A program made the translations under genes and the position numbers. This document shows, piece by piece, positions 1 through 6,131 of a stretch of 12,391 nucleotides of DNA (its first letter is position 1; every line of letters begins with the position of its first letter). This DNA is from DASRAA01 sp036512955 (GTDB taxonomy: Bacteria; Acidobacteriota; Terriglobia; Terriglobales; Acidobacteriaceae). The notes below the pieces were generated by a model that saw only the letters and a program-made list of their open reading frames with translations, was not told the DNA's origin and made no database searches. The DNA lies in contig DATBZX010000331.1 of NCBI GenBank assembly GCA_036512955.1, forward strand, positions 1 through 12,391, read 5' to 3'.

Positions 1-55
1 TCTTCTTTGCGTACTGCTCAAACCCGTTCGCCATCGCCAGTGTCTGCTGTTGCAT
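1..55 (-). CDS. IS5-family transposase, N-terminal fragment (runs off the window)
   Basis: Only 18 codons are visible, starting at an ATG (CAT at 53-55): MQQQTLAMANGFEQYAKK. The MQQQTLA opening followed by an aromatic/lysine segment is what I recall from the N-termini of IS5-group DDE transposases, which usually continue with a TRREQFL-type stretch beyond this edge. Upstream on the minus strand there is a GGAGGG stretch more than ten bases from the ATG, so translation signals are unremarkable. No catalytic residues are visible, and whether the rest is intact cannot be seen. The call depends on a short N-terminal match plus the repeat-like element end at about 136. Confidence 0.55.
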   Translation of the reverse strand, partial: MQQQTLAMANGFEQYAKK

Positions 56-136
56 CGCTCTACCAGCCCTCCGCCAAATTTCCTCTCAATCTAAACCGCA
101 GATCGGTGGAAATCGAAGTACTTGTTCAGAGTCTCC
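1..136 (-). mobile_element. End of an IS5-family insertion sequence (partial, cut by window edge)
   Basis: Only one extremity of the element is inside the window. On the minus strand a transposase begins at 55 and runs off the left edge. About 80 bases upstream of that start the minus strand reads GGAGACTCTGAACAAGTAC (118-136), which resembles the terminal inverted repeats of the IS5 subgroup. The next plus-strand bases, 137-140, are CTAA, which fits the YTAR four-base target duplicated by IS5-type elements. The transposase start, the repeat-like end and the target site support each other. The other end and the second target copy are outside the window, so the duplication cannot be confirmed. 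The boundary at 136/137 is an inference from the YTAR rule. Confidence 0.6.
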
Positions 137-140
137 CTAA
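137..140. other. Probable IS5 target-site duplication (one copy)
   Basis: CTAA directly abuts the proposed IS end and fits the YTAR target preference known for IS5 elements. The partner copy would lie beyond the left edge of the window. Confidence 0.4.
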
Positions 141-277
141 GCACTAAGTCGGGACAAGGTGGTAAGCGCAGCGGAGCAACTAGGAAGCAAGGTCACTCAC
201 GTGCAACATCTTGTTTGGTAGCTCGCGACTCACCAATATCAGAAAGTCATCTCTTACGTTCTGTGCAGGAGGATGAA

Positions 278-880
278 ATGCGCATTTCGAAAATCTTGTT
301 GGTTTTAACTGTAGTGGCGTTCACCGCCACGGTCGGCATGGCTGGCACGGTCAACATGCAGGCCCTCTTCGGCAGTTGTATCGAGGATCCCACCACTGGA
401 TGCGTAGCCCAGCTTCCGGTGGGCGGCACAACCATGTGGGTTGCCAGCGATGGCGAAGCCTCATTTGATCCCTGGGGATACGGCGCCGACACCAGCGATG
501 CAGTTGCGTTGGATTCTATCTGGCGGTTTGACCAGGGAGCAACGTGGGTAGCTTGCCCAGGGTGCACGAATCCGCCGTTTGCGGGCGCGAACATCTGGCT
601 TATGCCAGCTTGCATCTTCAACATCTGTGAGAATGGAGCAGTTCCAGAGACGACCGGGTACTGGGACGCCCCAGGTTACACTTGGAATTTCAGCGGGAAT
701 CTGTATTTTACAATCTATGAGGCTGACGGAACCGAAAGCGACCATGCTTGGATTGGCAACTTTGGACCGGGAGGCGACGCGGGGTTCGCGTTTAGCTCGA
801 CTCCCGAACCGAGTTCGCTTCTGCTGCTGGGTTCTGGTCTGCTGGGGGCCATCGGCGTCGCTCGCCGGCGCTTCATGTAG
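278..880 (+). CDS. Secreted PEP-CTERM sorting-domain protein, cysteine-rich
   Basis: A 200-residue exported protein. The ATG at 278 is chosen because AGGAGG lies at 267-272 and because a lysine-containing hydrophobic signal peptide (about 1-22, MRISKILLV...) begins there. The frame is open further upstream to a TTG at 122, but that part falls across the IS end and does not look like protein. The C-terminus is a classic PEP-CTERM tail: TPEPSS at 175-180, a Gly/Leu transmembrane stretch, then ARRRF. In this family the tail anchors the protein until an exosortase processes it at the cytoplasmic membrane. The body holds six cysteines (34, 42, 93, 96, 112, 117), including a CPGC pair, so three disulfides are possible after export. 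It is rich in Gly, Trp and aromatic residues and has no domain I can name. No exosortase gene is nearby. The IS end lies about 140 bases upstream and may affect its promoter. Confidence 0.85.
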   Translation: MRISKILLVLTVVAFTATVGMAGTVNMQALFGSCIEDPTTGCVAQLPVGGTTMWVASDGEASFDPWGYGADTSDAVALDSIWRFDQGATWVACPGCTNPPFAGANIWLMPACIFNICENGAVPETTGYWDAPGYTWNFSGNLYFTIYEADGTESDHAWIGNFGPGGDAGFAFSSTPEPSSLLLLGSGLLGAIGVARRRFM

Positions 881-900
881 TAGTTCTCGACTCACTCTCC

Positions 901-934
901 ACAGGGCAGGCTCTCTGGAGCCTGCCCTGTGTTT
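901..934 (+). terminator. Rho-independent terminator of the PEP-CTERM gene
   Basis: A perfect 13-base stem (901-913 with 918-930), with tetraloop TCTG, is followed by GTTTT. It lies 20 bases after the stop codon at 880. Confidence 0.9.
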
Positions 935-993
935 TGCATCAATGGCACTGCTGCGACCATGCGGTAGCAGATACTCTCTGACTCATTCGAAAC

Positions 994-1023
994 GGCGGCC
1001 CGTAGCGGGCTGCCTTCTCTTTT
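994..1023 (+). terminator. Second terminator-like hairpin between convergent genes
   Basis: GGCGGCCCG (994-1002) pairs with CGGGCTGCC (1006-1014) through nine pairs including one G-U, with loop TAG, and is followed by TTCTCTTTT. It sits between the plus-strand gene ending at 880 and the minus-strand gene ending at 1044. The T-rich side faces the plus strand. On the minus strand only a short GTTT follows, so it could act as a weak bidirectional terminator. Confidence 0.65.
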
Positions 1024-1043
1024 GACGGACTAAGTGAGTGAAG

Positions 1044-1805
1044 CTATCGCGCGAAGTACAGCAACGCGAACACGTAAATCCACAGCACTCCCATGAAGTG
1101 CCAATACCATGCGGTGACGTCGATGACGATGCGGCGGGTTTCCGGTGGCCGCAGCAACCAATAGGTCAATCCCGCATACAGAAGCGCGAGGATTCCGCCC
1201 ATCAGGTGGACCGCATGCACTCCGGTGAGGATGAAGAAGAACCCACTGCTGACGTTGGTTTCGATGTTGATGTGGCTGAGCCGAAGCTGACGCCAGGCGA
1301 GATATTGGCCCACAAGGAATGCCAAGCCGAGAACGACGGTCGCCCACACCCAGGGAAGGGAACGATTGTCGCTGACGTGAATGCCTGGAATGTTGGCAAT
1401 GGGCGCGAGGGCCACATCTTCGGCCGCGCGACGGCGGGCCGCCTCGAGCGTCAGGCTACTGATGAGCAGTATTCCCGTATTCATCAACAGAATGTCAAAG
1501 GGCAGATTCGTGGGCACCCACTTGCCGATAAATTCATTGCGGGCTGGGTCCCAAACTGCGCCTGCCTTGCGGACCAGGTAAGCCGTGGTGAACGTCACGA
1601 AAATCATAACCACGCAAGTCAGGAAGAAGGCGATCAGCATGCGGTAGCGTAGCAGGCGTTCGCGATAGCTAGGCGGGTTGTCGTCGCCGCCCCGGCCTCC
1701 CCCGCCGCCCCCGCCCCGGGGCCAGGAGTCGATCGGACCGCGGTCGCCGCCTCCTCCCGACGACTTGGGTACGCGAATGCCTGTCTTGGAATGCAAGTAC
1801 GCCAT
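1044..1805 (-). CDS. Haem-copper (cytochrome c / quinol) oxidase subunit III
   Basis: A 253-residue integral membrane protein of the COX3 family, part of aerobic terminal oxidases in the cytoplasmic membrane. It does not carry the redox metals; the family is thought to stabilise subunit I and its oxygen/proton pathways. Five hydrophobic segments are visible (about 57-78, 101-121, 152-170, 188-214, 232-251), as in the short five-helix bacterial subunit III that lacks the first two helices of the mitochondrial form. Family signatures are FFILTGVHAVHLMGG (189-203) and TAWYWHFMGVLWIYVF (231-246). The first 45 residues are an unusual hydrophilic, glycine-rich head (GGGG at 17-20, seven Gly at 31-37) with no membrane propensity. 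The start at 1805 is the first ATG of the frame. The other oxidase subunits are not adjacent: the upstream neighbour is divergent and the downstream neighbour convergent, so it appears to be transcribed alone. Whether it serves a cytochrome c or a quinol oxidase cannot be told from this subunit. Confidence 0.9.
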   Translation of the reverse strand: MAYLHSKTGIRVPKSSGGGGDRGPIDSWPRGGGGGGGRGGDDNPPSYRERLLRYRMLIAFFLTCVVMIFVTFTTAYLVRKAGAVWDPARNEFIGKWVPTNLPFDILLMNTGILLISSLTLEAARRRAAEDVALAPIANIPGIHVSDNRSLPWVWATVVLGLAFLVGQYLAWRQLRLSHINIETNVSSGFFFILTGVHAVHLMGGILALLYAGLTYWLLRPPETRRIVIDVTAWYWHFMGVLWIYVFALLYFAR

Positions 1806-1935
1806 TTCCCCACGTCACAAAACCTTGTGTCCTATGATGCGCGTGGCCGGGCGAGTTTTCAACCCAGAGAGTGGGCACTCATTTCGGCAACTGCCGAGTT
1901 GCGCCGGTAGCCGAGCGGAGCTAACCTGCAAAGCA

Positions 1936-2241
1936 GTGAAGCGTGGCCTCATCGTTCTCGTGTTGGTCGTTGCTGCAGTGTATGGGGGCGATTTTTTGTG
2001 GCTGCGCTACCGCATGGCCACCAACCGGAATGCGTTCGGCAGCGTCACCTATGACGTTTACTACACAGTGAGGCTCAAGAACGGCAAATTCGAATTCAGT
2101 TATGGAGGCCAGCAGACCTTTGAATGTCCGCGCAGCCTGTTCCCGCAATATTTGGAAAAGCCCTGCTGGTACGCCAGGCGGAAGAAAGACCTGAATATTG
2201 AAATCGATTCGGGAGATCCTCATAACCCGAGTCTTTTCTGA
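1936..2241 (+). CDS. Small membrane-anchored protein of unknown function
   Basis: A 101-residue protein if translation begins at the GTG at 1936 (MKRGLIVLVLVV...). Residues 4-24 form one hydrophobic segment after a Lys-Arg pair, so it is either an N-terminal anchor or an uncleaved signal sequence. The remaining ~75 residues would be extracytoplasmic and beta-rich (YDVYYTVRLKNGKFEFSY at 39-56), with two cysteines (64 and 77) and a basic RRKK patch at 81-84. I chose this start because the hydrophobic helix follows it directly. A GGAG at 1917-1920 is rather far upstream, and an in-frame ATG at 1834 is an alternative giving a longer, poorly structured head. I recall similar short proteins in Acidobacteriota but no assigned function. 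Only 20 bases separate it from the methyltransferase gene, so co-transcription is likely. Confidence 0.65.
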   Translation: MKRGLIVLVLVVAAVYGGDFLWLRYRMATNRNAFGSVTYDVYYTVRLKNGKFEFSYGGQQTFECPRSLFPQYLEKPCWYARRKKDLNIEIDSGDPHNPSLF

Positions 2242-2261
2242 ACCAGTCCGAGGCGAAATCC

Positions 2262-2849
2262 ATGATGGAAGAAAACGCTCGTGTCGAATGGAACCAACGC
2301 TACCAAGAGGGATCGCACGCTTCGCTCCAACCCGATCCATTCTTTGTGCAGGCCTACCGCGAGTTTGTTGAACCGCGGTTCAAGTACGTAGGTCGCGCCC
2401 TGGACCTTGCTGGAGGCGTTGGACGCCATGCCATCTACCTGGCCGAGCGCGGTTGGCTGGTCACCTTGATGGACATCTCCGAGGTGGCTCTAAGACAAGC
2501 GCGTCGATTGGCGGAGCAACGGGATGTGCATCTGTTCGCAGAACCGGTGGATCTGACCGAAGCGCAGCTTCCCGAAGATGCCTTCGACCTCATCGTGGTT
2601 TTCTTCTACCTCGAACGCAGCTTGTTTCCCCAGATTGCGGCCGCTCTAAGGCCCGGCGGGATGCTGATCTACAAGACGTACACCGAGGAGCAGCAAGAGC
2701 TAGGTGGCGGACCTACGCATCCGATGCACCTATTGCAAAGTGGAGAACTGAAGAGCGCTTTTGGCGACCTCGAAATCCTGCATTACAGCGAAACCACAGC
2801 GGACAAAGCCGTAGCGGAGTTGGTGGCGCGGCGAACTGATGGCCGATAA
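2262..2849 (+). CDS. Class I SAM-dependent methyltransferase (TehB-like)
   Basis: A 195-residue cytosolic Rossmann-fold methyltransferase that transfers a methyl group from S-adenosylmethionine to an unidentified substrate. Motif I is ALDLAGGVGRHAIYLAERG (46-64). The acidic residue that ends strand beta-2 and contacts the adenosyl ribose is D71 in TLMDIS. The beta-4 region FDLIVVFFYLERSLF (108-122) and the beta-5 turn LRPGGMLIYKTY (129-140) are in the expected order. An N-terminal WNQRY...PDPFF segment and the small size resemble TehB/thiopurine-type small-molecule methyltransferases, but this does not fix a substrate. Two consecutive ATGs open the frame (2262, 2265). The gene lies 20 bases after the small membrane protein and 48 bases before the thioesterase, suggesting a three-gene unit. 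Confidence 0.85.
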   Translation: MMEENARVEWNQRYQEGSHASLQPDPFFVQAYREFVEPRFKYVGRALDLAGGVGRHAIYLAERGWLVTLMDISEVALRQARRLAEQRDVHLFAEPVDLTEAQLPEDAFDLIVVFFYLERSLFPQIAAALRPGGMLIYKTYTEEQQELGGGPTHPMHLLQSGELKSAFGDLEILHYSETTADKAVAELVARRTDGR

Positions 2850-2897
2850 GCCTGCTCGCACTTGCGCCGGCGCTGCTCTGTGGTTCATCTTGGTAGC

Positions 2898-3383
2898 ATG
2901 ACCCAGCACAAGCCAGTTCCCGGACATGAAGTCAAGCAGCGCGTTTACGGCAACATGTGCTTCGGTTGTGGCCCCGACAACGACTGCGGCCTGAAGCTGG
3001 AGTTTCATTATGACGAGGCACGCCGACGTTTTGGCTGCCACTTTACGTTGCCGGATCGATTTGAGGGCCCGCCCTCGCACTCGCATGGCGGTATCATTGC
3101 GACCATTCTCGACGAAGCCATGGGCAAGGTCAGTAAGCTGCGCAACATTATTGCTGTGACCGCGACCATGCAAGTCAACTACATCCGGCCAGTGCCGCTC
3201 GCCAAGCCGCTAATCACAGAGGGATGGGAAGTGGGCGTGAATGGGCGAGAGCATTTTCGCGCGGCCGAGATCAGGGATTCGGAAGGCGAAATGTTGGCTA
3301 CGAGCACGGGCACGTTCATTGAGATCGATCCCAAGCGCATGTTCGCCAAGTTTCTGAAGGAAAAGCACAGCGACGCCACATAA
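2898..3383 (+). CDS. PaaI-like hotdog-fold thioesterase (4HBT superfamily)
   Basis: A 161-residue cytosolic protein predicted to hydrolyse an acyl-CoA or similar thioester. The N-terminal CFGCGPDNDCGLKLEFHY (21-38) is the hallmark opening of the PaaI-like branch. The hotdog core follows: HSHGGIIATILDEAMG (61-76), in which His63-Gly-Gly and Asp72/Glu73 occupy the positions that form the active site and the central helix cap, then TATMQVNYIRPVPL (88-101) as the next strand. The ATG at 2898 gives the usual family length. An in-frame TTG at 2862 would add a short Arg-rich head with no family support. No strong Shine-Dalgarno precedes 2898 (TTGGTAGC only). The acyl substrate cannot be inferred. 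Position after the methyltransferase gene suggests, but does not prove, a shared transcript. Confidence 0.85.
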   Translation: MTQHKPVPGHEVKQRVYGNMCFGCGPDNDCGLKLEFHYDEARRRFGCHFTLPDRFEGPPSHSHGGIIATILDEAMGKVSKLRNIIAVTATMQVNYIRPVPLAKPLITEGWEVGVNGREHFRAAEIRDSEGEMLATSTGTFIEIDPKRMFAKFLKEKHSDAT

Positions 3384-3449
3384 TTCGCAGACAAGTGCTC
3401 GCTCGCGCAATTGCCGTGGAAGCGCGCGCCGCTCGTTCGACCGCGCGGT

Positions 3450-3740
3450 TCACTTCGAAGCTACGCCACTCAAACGCGGTCTAGTTTTCATTCGAAGCCC
3501 TTCGAGGATCAACCCCAACGCTGCATAGGTCGCTGCATTAATCAGCAGCACCCACCAGAATTTGATGGGGTAATAGCGTCCGGCGTAGGAGATCGGACAG
3601 CTGAGATAGAGCGCTGCCCGGATCACCGGTTCTCTCAGGCTCGTCAAGAAGGAATCCGGAGGTGTCAGGAAGGCGTAAGCTGCCCAGCAATCCGCTACCA
3701 GAAAACCCACGCTTGCCCATATTGCCAATCGGCTCGCCAT
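3450..3740 (-). CDS. Small hydrophobic membrane protein, unknown function
   Basis: A 96-residue minus-strand protein beginning MASRLAIWASVGFLVADCW. The start at 3740 is strongly indicated by the purine run GGAGGAAAGGAAAG immediately upstream; the frame is open to 3869, but the added residues look random. Two clear hydrophobic segments (about 5-25 and 61-80) and a weaker one near 38-52 suggest a two- or three-helix inner-membrane protein. The tail KTRPRLSGVASK is basic and probably cytoplasmic. I recognise no family. It is convergent with the thioesterase gene and divergent from pdxS, sharing a 173-base upstream region with the latter. Confidence 0.65.
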   Translation of the reverse strand: MASRLAIWASVGFLVADCWAAYAFLTPPDSFLTSLREPVIRAALYLSCPISYAGRYYPIKFWWVLLINAATYAALGLILEGLRMKTRPRLSGVASK

Positions 3741-3824
3741 GTCTTTCCTTTCCTCCAGACGGACGCCCGGTTCTATTGATGCGCCCGAACTGCCGCAGGA
3801 TGAGATGTTCCTTCGCCCGAAGCG

Positions 3825-3841
3825 TTTGCCAAACAGGCAAA
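3825..3841. promoter_or_regulatory. Inverted repeat in the shared pdxS/small-protein upstream region
   Basis: TTTGCC-aaaca-GGCAAA is a perfect 6-base inverted repeat with a 5-base spacer. It lies 85 bases upstream of the minus-strand start and 73 bases upstream of pdxS. It could be an operator for either gene or a leader hairpin. There is no T-run to make it a terminator. Confidence 0.3.
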
Positions 3842-3913
3842 TCAAACCCAGAGTTGGACTACGCAGCACGTCAATGCAGGGTAAAATAGAAGCTTCTGAG
3901 CAGGAGAGAACTT

Positions 3914-4852
3914 ATGTCTGAGAACAATGGCAGCAATACCAGTTTGCGTCTGAAGATCGGCTTGGCCGAGATGCTCAAGGGCGGCGTCATCATGGACGTG
4001 ATGAGCGTCGCGCAAGCCGAGGTCGCCGAGAAGGCCGGAGCCGTCGCGGTCATGGCGCTGGAACGCGTGCCCGCCATCATTCGCGCCGAAGGCGGCGTGT
4101 CGCGTATGGCCAATCCCAAACTGATCAAGCAGATCATGAGCACCGTTTCGATTCCGGTGATGGCCAAGTGCCGCATCGGTCACTTTGCCGAGGCGCAGAT
4201 TCTGCAGGAAATCGGCGTCGACTACATCGACGAATCCGAAGTCCTGACGCCCGCCGACGAAGAGCATCACGTCGATAAGCACGCCTTCAAGACTCCGTTC
4301 GTCTGTGGCGCGCGCAACCTGGGCGAGGCGTTGCGGCGCATTGCCGAAGGCGCAGCCATGATCCGCACCAAGGGCGAAGCCGGCACCGGAGACGTCGTTC
4401 ATGCGGTCAAGCACATGCGGCAAATCGTCAAAGAGATGAAGCAACTTACCGTGATGGACGAACAGGAACTGTTTGCCGCAGCCAAGAACCATCAGGCTCC
4501 CTACGAGTTGATCAAGATGGTTGCCAGGGCAGGGAAGCTCCCAGTGCCGAATTTCTCCGCAGGTGGAATTGCCACTCCGGCAGACGCTGCCCTGATGATG
4601 CAGCTTGGCGCCGAGGCGGTCTTCGTCGGCTCCGGCATCTTCATGAAGGGTGGCGTGACTCCTCTGGATCTCGACAACACCACAGAGCGGGAGGACGCTG
4701 AAGCCCGCGCTAAGGCCATCGTGATTGCCACCACCCACTATCAGGATGCGAAAGTTCTCGCCGAGGTGAGCGAACAGGTGCCAAGCGCGATGAAGGGCCT
4801 GGCGGTGTCGGCCATCGAGGAGAAAGATCTGCTGCAGACGAGGGGTTGGTAG
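3914..4852 (+). CDS. pdxS: Pyridoxal 5'-phosphate synthase subunit PdxS
   Basis: A 312-residue synthase subunit of the DXP-independent vitamin B6 pathway. With ammonia supplied by PdxT it condenses ribose 5-phosphate and glyceraldehyde 3-phosphate into PLP, in a cytosolic 12+12 complex. The (beta/alpha)8 barrel is complete. D28 (VIMDVM) and the two catalytic lysines K85 (VMAKCRIGH) and K153 (RTKGEAGTG) are present. The phosphate-binding loops KGEAGTG (153-159) and NFSAGGIATPADAALMM (213-229) are present, and the protein ends QTRGW like relatives. The family is usually about 290-300 residues. The excess comes mainly from a stretch after VFVGSGIF (residues 236-243): 23 residues (244-266) stand where B. 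subtilis has about 9, an insertion of about 14. AGGAGAG at 3902-3908 supports the ATG at 3914. A TAAAAT at 3882-3887 could be a -10 box, but no -35 is correctly spaced. The gene ends in its own terminator and is separated from pdxT. Confidence 0.97.
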   Translation: MSENNGSNTSLRLKIGLAEMLKGGVIMDVMSVAQAEVAEKAGAVAVMALERVPAIIRAEGGVSRMANPKLIKQIMSTVSIPVMAKCRIGHFAEAQILQEIGVDYIDESEVLTPADEEHHVDKHAFKTPFVCGARNLGEALRRIAEGAAMIRTKGEAGTGDVVHAVKHMRQIVKEMKQLTVMDEQELFAAAKNHQAPYELIKMVARAGKLPVPNFSAGGIATPADAALMMQLGAEAVFVGSGIFMKGGVTPLDLDNTTEREDAEARAKAIVIATTHYQDAKVLAEVSEQVPSAMKGLAVSAIEEKDLLQTRGW

Positions 4853-4876
4853 AAAGCAGTTAGGAATTAGCTTTTG

Positions 4877-4912
4877 AAGGGCGCGACATGGTTCGCGCCC
4901 TTTCTCGTCTTG
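4877..4912 (+). terminator. Rho-independent terminator of pdxS
   Basis: AAGGGCGCGA (4877-4886) pairs perfectly with TCGCGCCCTT (4893-4902) around the loop CATGGT. A moderately T-rich tail, TCTCGTCTT, follows. It begins 25 bases after the pdxS stop, which argues that pdxS is not transcribed through to pdxT. Confidence 0.8.
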
Positions 4913-5100
4913 GGAATCCTGAAACGTATGCGCGAGCAAAACAGGCTCGCCTTCTTCGTTGCTTCCATAAGGGCGGCTTCCCAGCAGTTGGGGCACAGAC
5001 TGCTTCGATGTTGTCCTGTATCCGCCACAAGATTTGACTTGACCCATCGCCATAGTCGGTTCAATCTACTTACGCCTCCAATCTCTTTTGTTTGGCAAAT
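4913..5100. other. Spacer between the pdxS terminator and the next leader hairpin
   Basis: No convincing gene is seen. A small 6-base inverted repeat GCGAGC/GCTCGC (4932-4937 with 4945-4950) is present. Open frames on both strands here lack ribosome binding sites and recognisable protein. TTGACT and TTGACC occur at 5034-5044, but no -10 is correctly placed behind them. Confidence 0.4.
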
Positions 5101-5140
5101 TGGCTTGCTGCGTAGCCCACTTGGCAACTGCGGCAAGCCG
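5101..5140 (+). promoter_or_regulatory. Strong 5'-leader hairpin ahead of the PEP-CTERM gene
   Basis: Bases 5101-5112 (TGGCTTGCTGCG) pair without interruption with 5129-5140 (TGCGGCAAGCCG). This gives twelve pairs, nine Watson-Crick and three G-U, around a 16-base loop that can itself form a small GCC/GGC stem. The structure ends three bases before the AGGAG at 5144-5148. It is not followed by T residues, so it is not a terminator. It could stabilise the mRNA, bind a ligand or control ribosome access. It does not match a riboswitch consensus I know. Confidence 0.5.
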
Positions 5141-5154
5141 AATAGGAGAAATAG

Positions 5155-5751
5155 ATGAAGCGTTCCACTTCGATGTTAATGGCTATTGCCTTGCTGTTCT
5201 GCGTTGGGCAGGCGAATGCAAGCTTGGTTATCACGTTTGCACAAAGCGGCGCTGACGTGGTGGCCACCGGTATCGGGAGTCTCAATTTCTTGGATCTTTC
5301 CTTCCAAGGTTTTGACTTCAACAATTCTTACGTCAACGCGGGCGCAGGAGCGGTGATGCTCGGCTCGTCCGGCACCTATGCCGACTTTTACGGCAACATC
5401 TCGGGTCCCACGACGTTCGGCTCGGGCGTCAACGTCTTCGCCAACTCCAGTACCAGCACGGCCCCAAATAGCACTGGCGCCGGCGTGTTTGGATCCACCG
5501 GCCAAATTCTCGTTCCCGGCGGTTACTTCGCCGGTAACCCGTTCACGGTCAGCGCCACCTGGAACAACACGACGATTAGCGGACTCGGCCTAACCCCCGG
5601 CACGTACGTTTGGACATGGGGATCTGCGAATGCGGATAACCTGACAGTAATCGTTCCTGGCAGTGCCGTCCCCGAACCCTCCAGCCTGATACTGCTCGGC
5701 AGCGGCACACTAGGTCTCATTGGAGTGGTGCGTAGAAAAATATTGGGGTGA
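5155..5751 (+). CDS. Secreted PEP-CTERM sorting-domain protein, Gly/Ser/Thr/Asn-rich
   Basis: A 198-residue exported protein. The ATG at 5155 follows AGGAG at 5144-5148 with good spacing. Residues 1-22 form a signal peptide (MKRSTSMLMAIALLFCVGQANA), probably cleaved after ANA. The mature body (23-170) is rich in Gly, Ser, Thr and Asn, nearly devoid of charge, and beta-prone; it has no cysteines after the signal. The end is a textbook PEP-CTERM tail: VPEPSS (172-177), a hydrophobic Gly/Leu stretch (178-192) and RRK. Such proteins are exported, processed by an exosortase and usually end up at the surface or in the extracellular matrix. No catalytic motif is visible. It stands between pdxS and pdxT with its own terminator, so nothing suggests a link to vitamin B6 synthesis. 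Confidence 0.88.
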   Translation: MKRSTSMLMAIALLFCVGQANASLVITFAQSGADVVATGIGSLNFLDLSFQGFDFNNSYVNAGAGAVMLGSSGTYADFYGNISGPTTFGSGVNVFANSSTSTAPNSTGAGVFGSTGQILVPGGYFAGNPFTVSATWNNTTISGLGLTPGTYVWTWGSANADNLTVIVPGSAVPEPSSLILLGSGTLGLIGVVRRKILG

Positions 5752-5770
5752 TGGACTCCGCTTACCACTG

Positions 5771-5795
5771 GCCGCCCGTTCGGTCGGCTTTTTTT
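5771..5795 (+). terminator. Rho-independent terminator after the second PEP-CTERM gene
   Basis: GCCGCCC and GGTCGGC (5771-5788) form a stem with one internal C-T mismatch around a GTTC loop. Seven T residues (5789-5795) follow. It starts 20 bases after the stop codon. Confidence 0.82.
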
Positions 5796-5802
5796 ACGAT
5801 TG

Positions 5803-5877
5803 GCCGGGTGCCCCGGGTTCGCCCTGCTTTTGGGCTAACCCGGGCGGCGAGAATCGTTCCATGCCGCGCTGCCGCGG
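5803..5877. repeat. GC-rich extragenic palindromic element
   Basis: CCCGGGTT (5812-5819) pairs with AACCCGGG (5837-5844), and inside it GCCC (5821-5824) pairs with GGGC (5832-5835), giving a long cruciform-like hairpin. GCC/GGC bases extend it outward. A second small palindrome, CCGCG-ctgc-CGCGG, follows at 5864-5877. There is no coding potential, and it lies beyond a terminator. It resembles dispersed REP-type palindromes, but only one copy is in the window, so dispersal is an inference. Confidence 0.5.
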
Positions 5878-5944
5878 ATTCGACGCGCCCTGGTTTAGGT
5901 AACCCCATGCGCAGGTTTCAGGGATAGCTTAAACGTACAGACTT

Positions 5945-5965
5945 GGCTGACGGCTGATAGCTGAG
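5945..5965. repeat. Heptameric repeat, copy 1 (three units)
   Basis: Three consecutive 7-base units: GGCTGAC, GGCTGAT, AGCTGAG. The 22 bases at 5943-5964 recur exactly at 6447-6468, about 504 bases downstream. Confidence 0.7.
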
Positions 5966-6101
5966 ATCTGGCAGTTCATCTGGCAAATGGCGGCCCCACC
6001 GTATCACTCACCTGTGTGTCCGGCGTCCTATTCCGTTCCGGGTGCGTTTCGGTAAAACATCCTGCGTGAGGCAAGGGGAGTAGTGTCTCTTTGCTTTCAT
6101 C

Positions 6102-6115
6102 GCCGCCCCGGCGGC
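6102..6115. other. GC-rich hairpin immediately before the AT-rich island
   Basis: GCCGC (6102-6106) pairs with GCGGC (6111-6115) around CCCG. It marks the abrupt change from GC-rich sequence to the AT-rich stretch that starts at about 6121. There is no T-run on either side. Confidence 0.35.
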
Positions 6116-6131
6116 AAACAGGAATAGCTCT

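Noticed and set aside
1905..1945. tRNA-Cys-like string (GGTAGCCGAGCGGAG followed by CTGCAAA)
   Set aside because: The D-arm and anticodon-loop resemblance is suggestive, but no anticodon stem pairs, no T-arm GTTC consensus follows, and no acceptor stem can be formed.
3842..5053. Long antisense open frame opposite pdxS (403 codons)
   Set aside because: It mirrors the pdxS coding sequence, has no recognisable domain, and extends through a terminator.
5091..5109. Sigma-54-like -24/-12 promoter before the second PEP-CTERM gene (TGGCA...TTGCT)
   Set aside because: There are 11 bases between GG and GC instead of the required 10, and the GC overlaps the leader hairpin. Sigma-54 spacing is strict.
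4867..5136. Minus-strand open frame of 89 codons containing a CPNC pair
   Set aside because: There is only one cysteine pair, no ribosome binding site, and it covers the pdxS terminator and the leader hairpin of the next gene.
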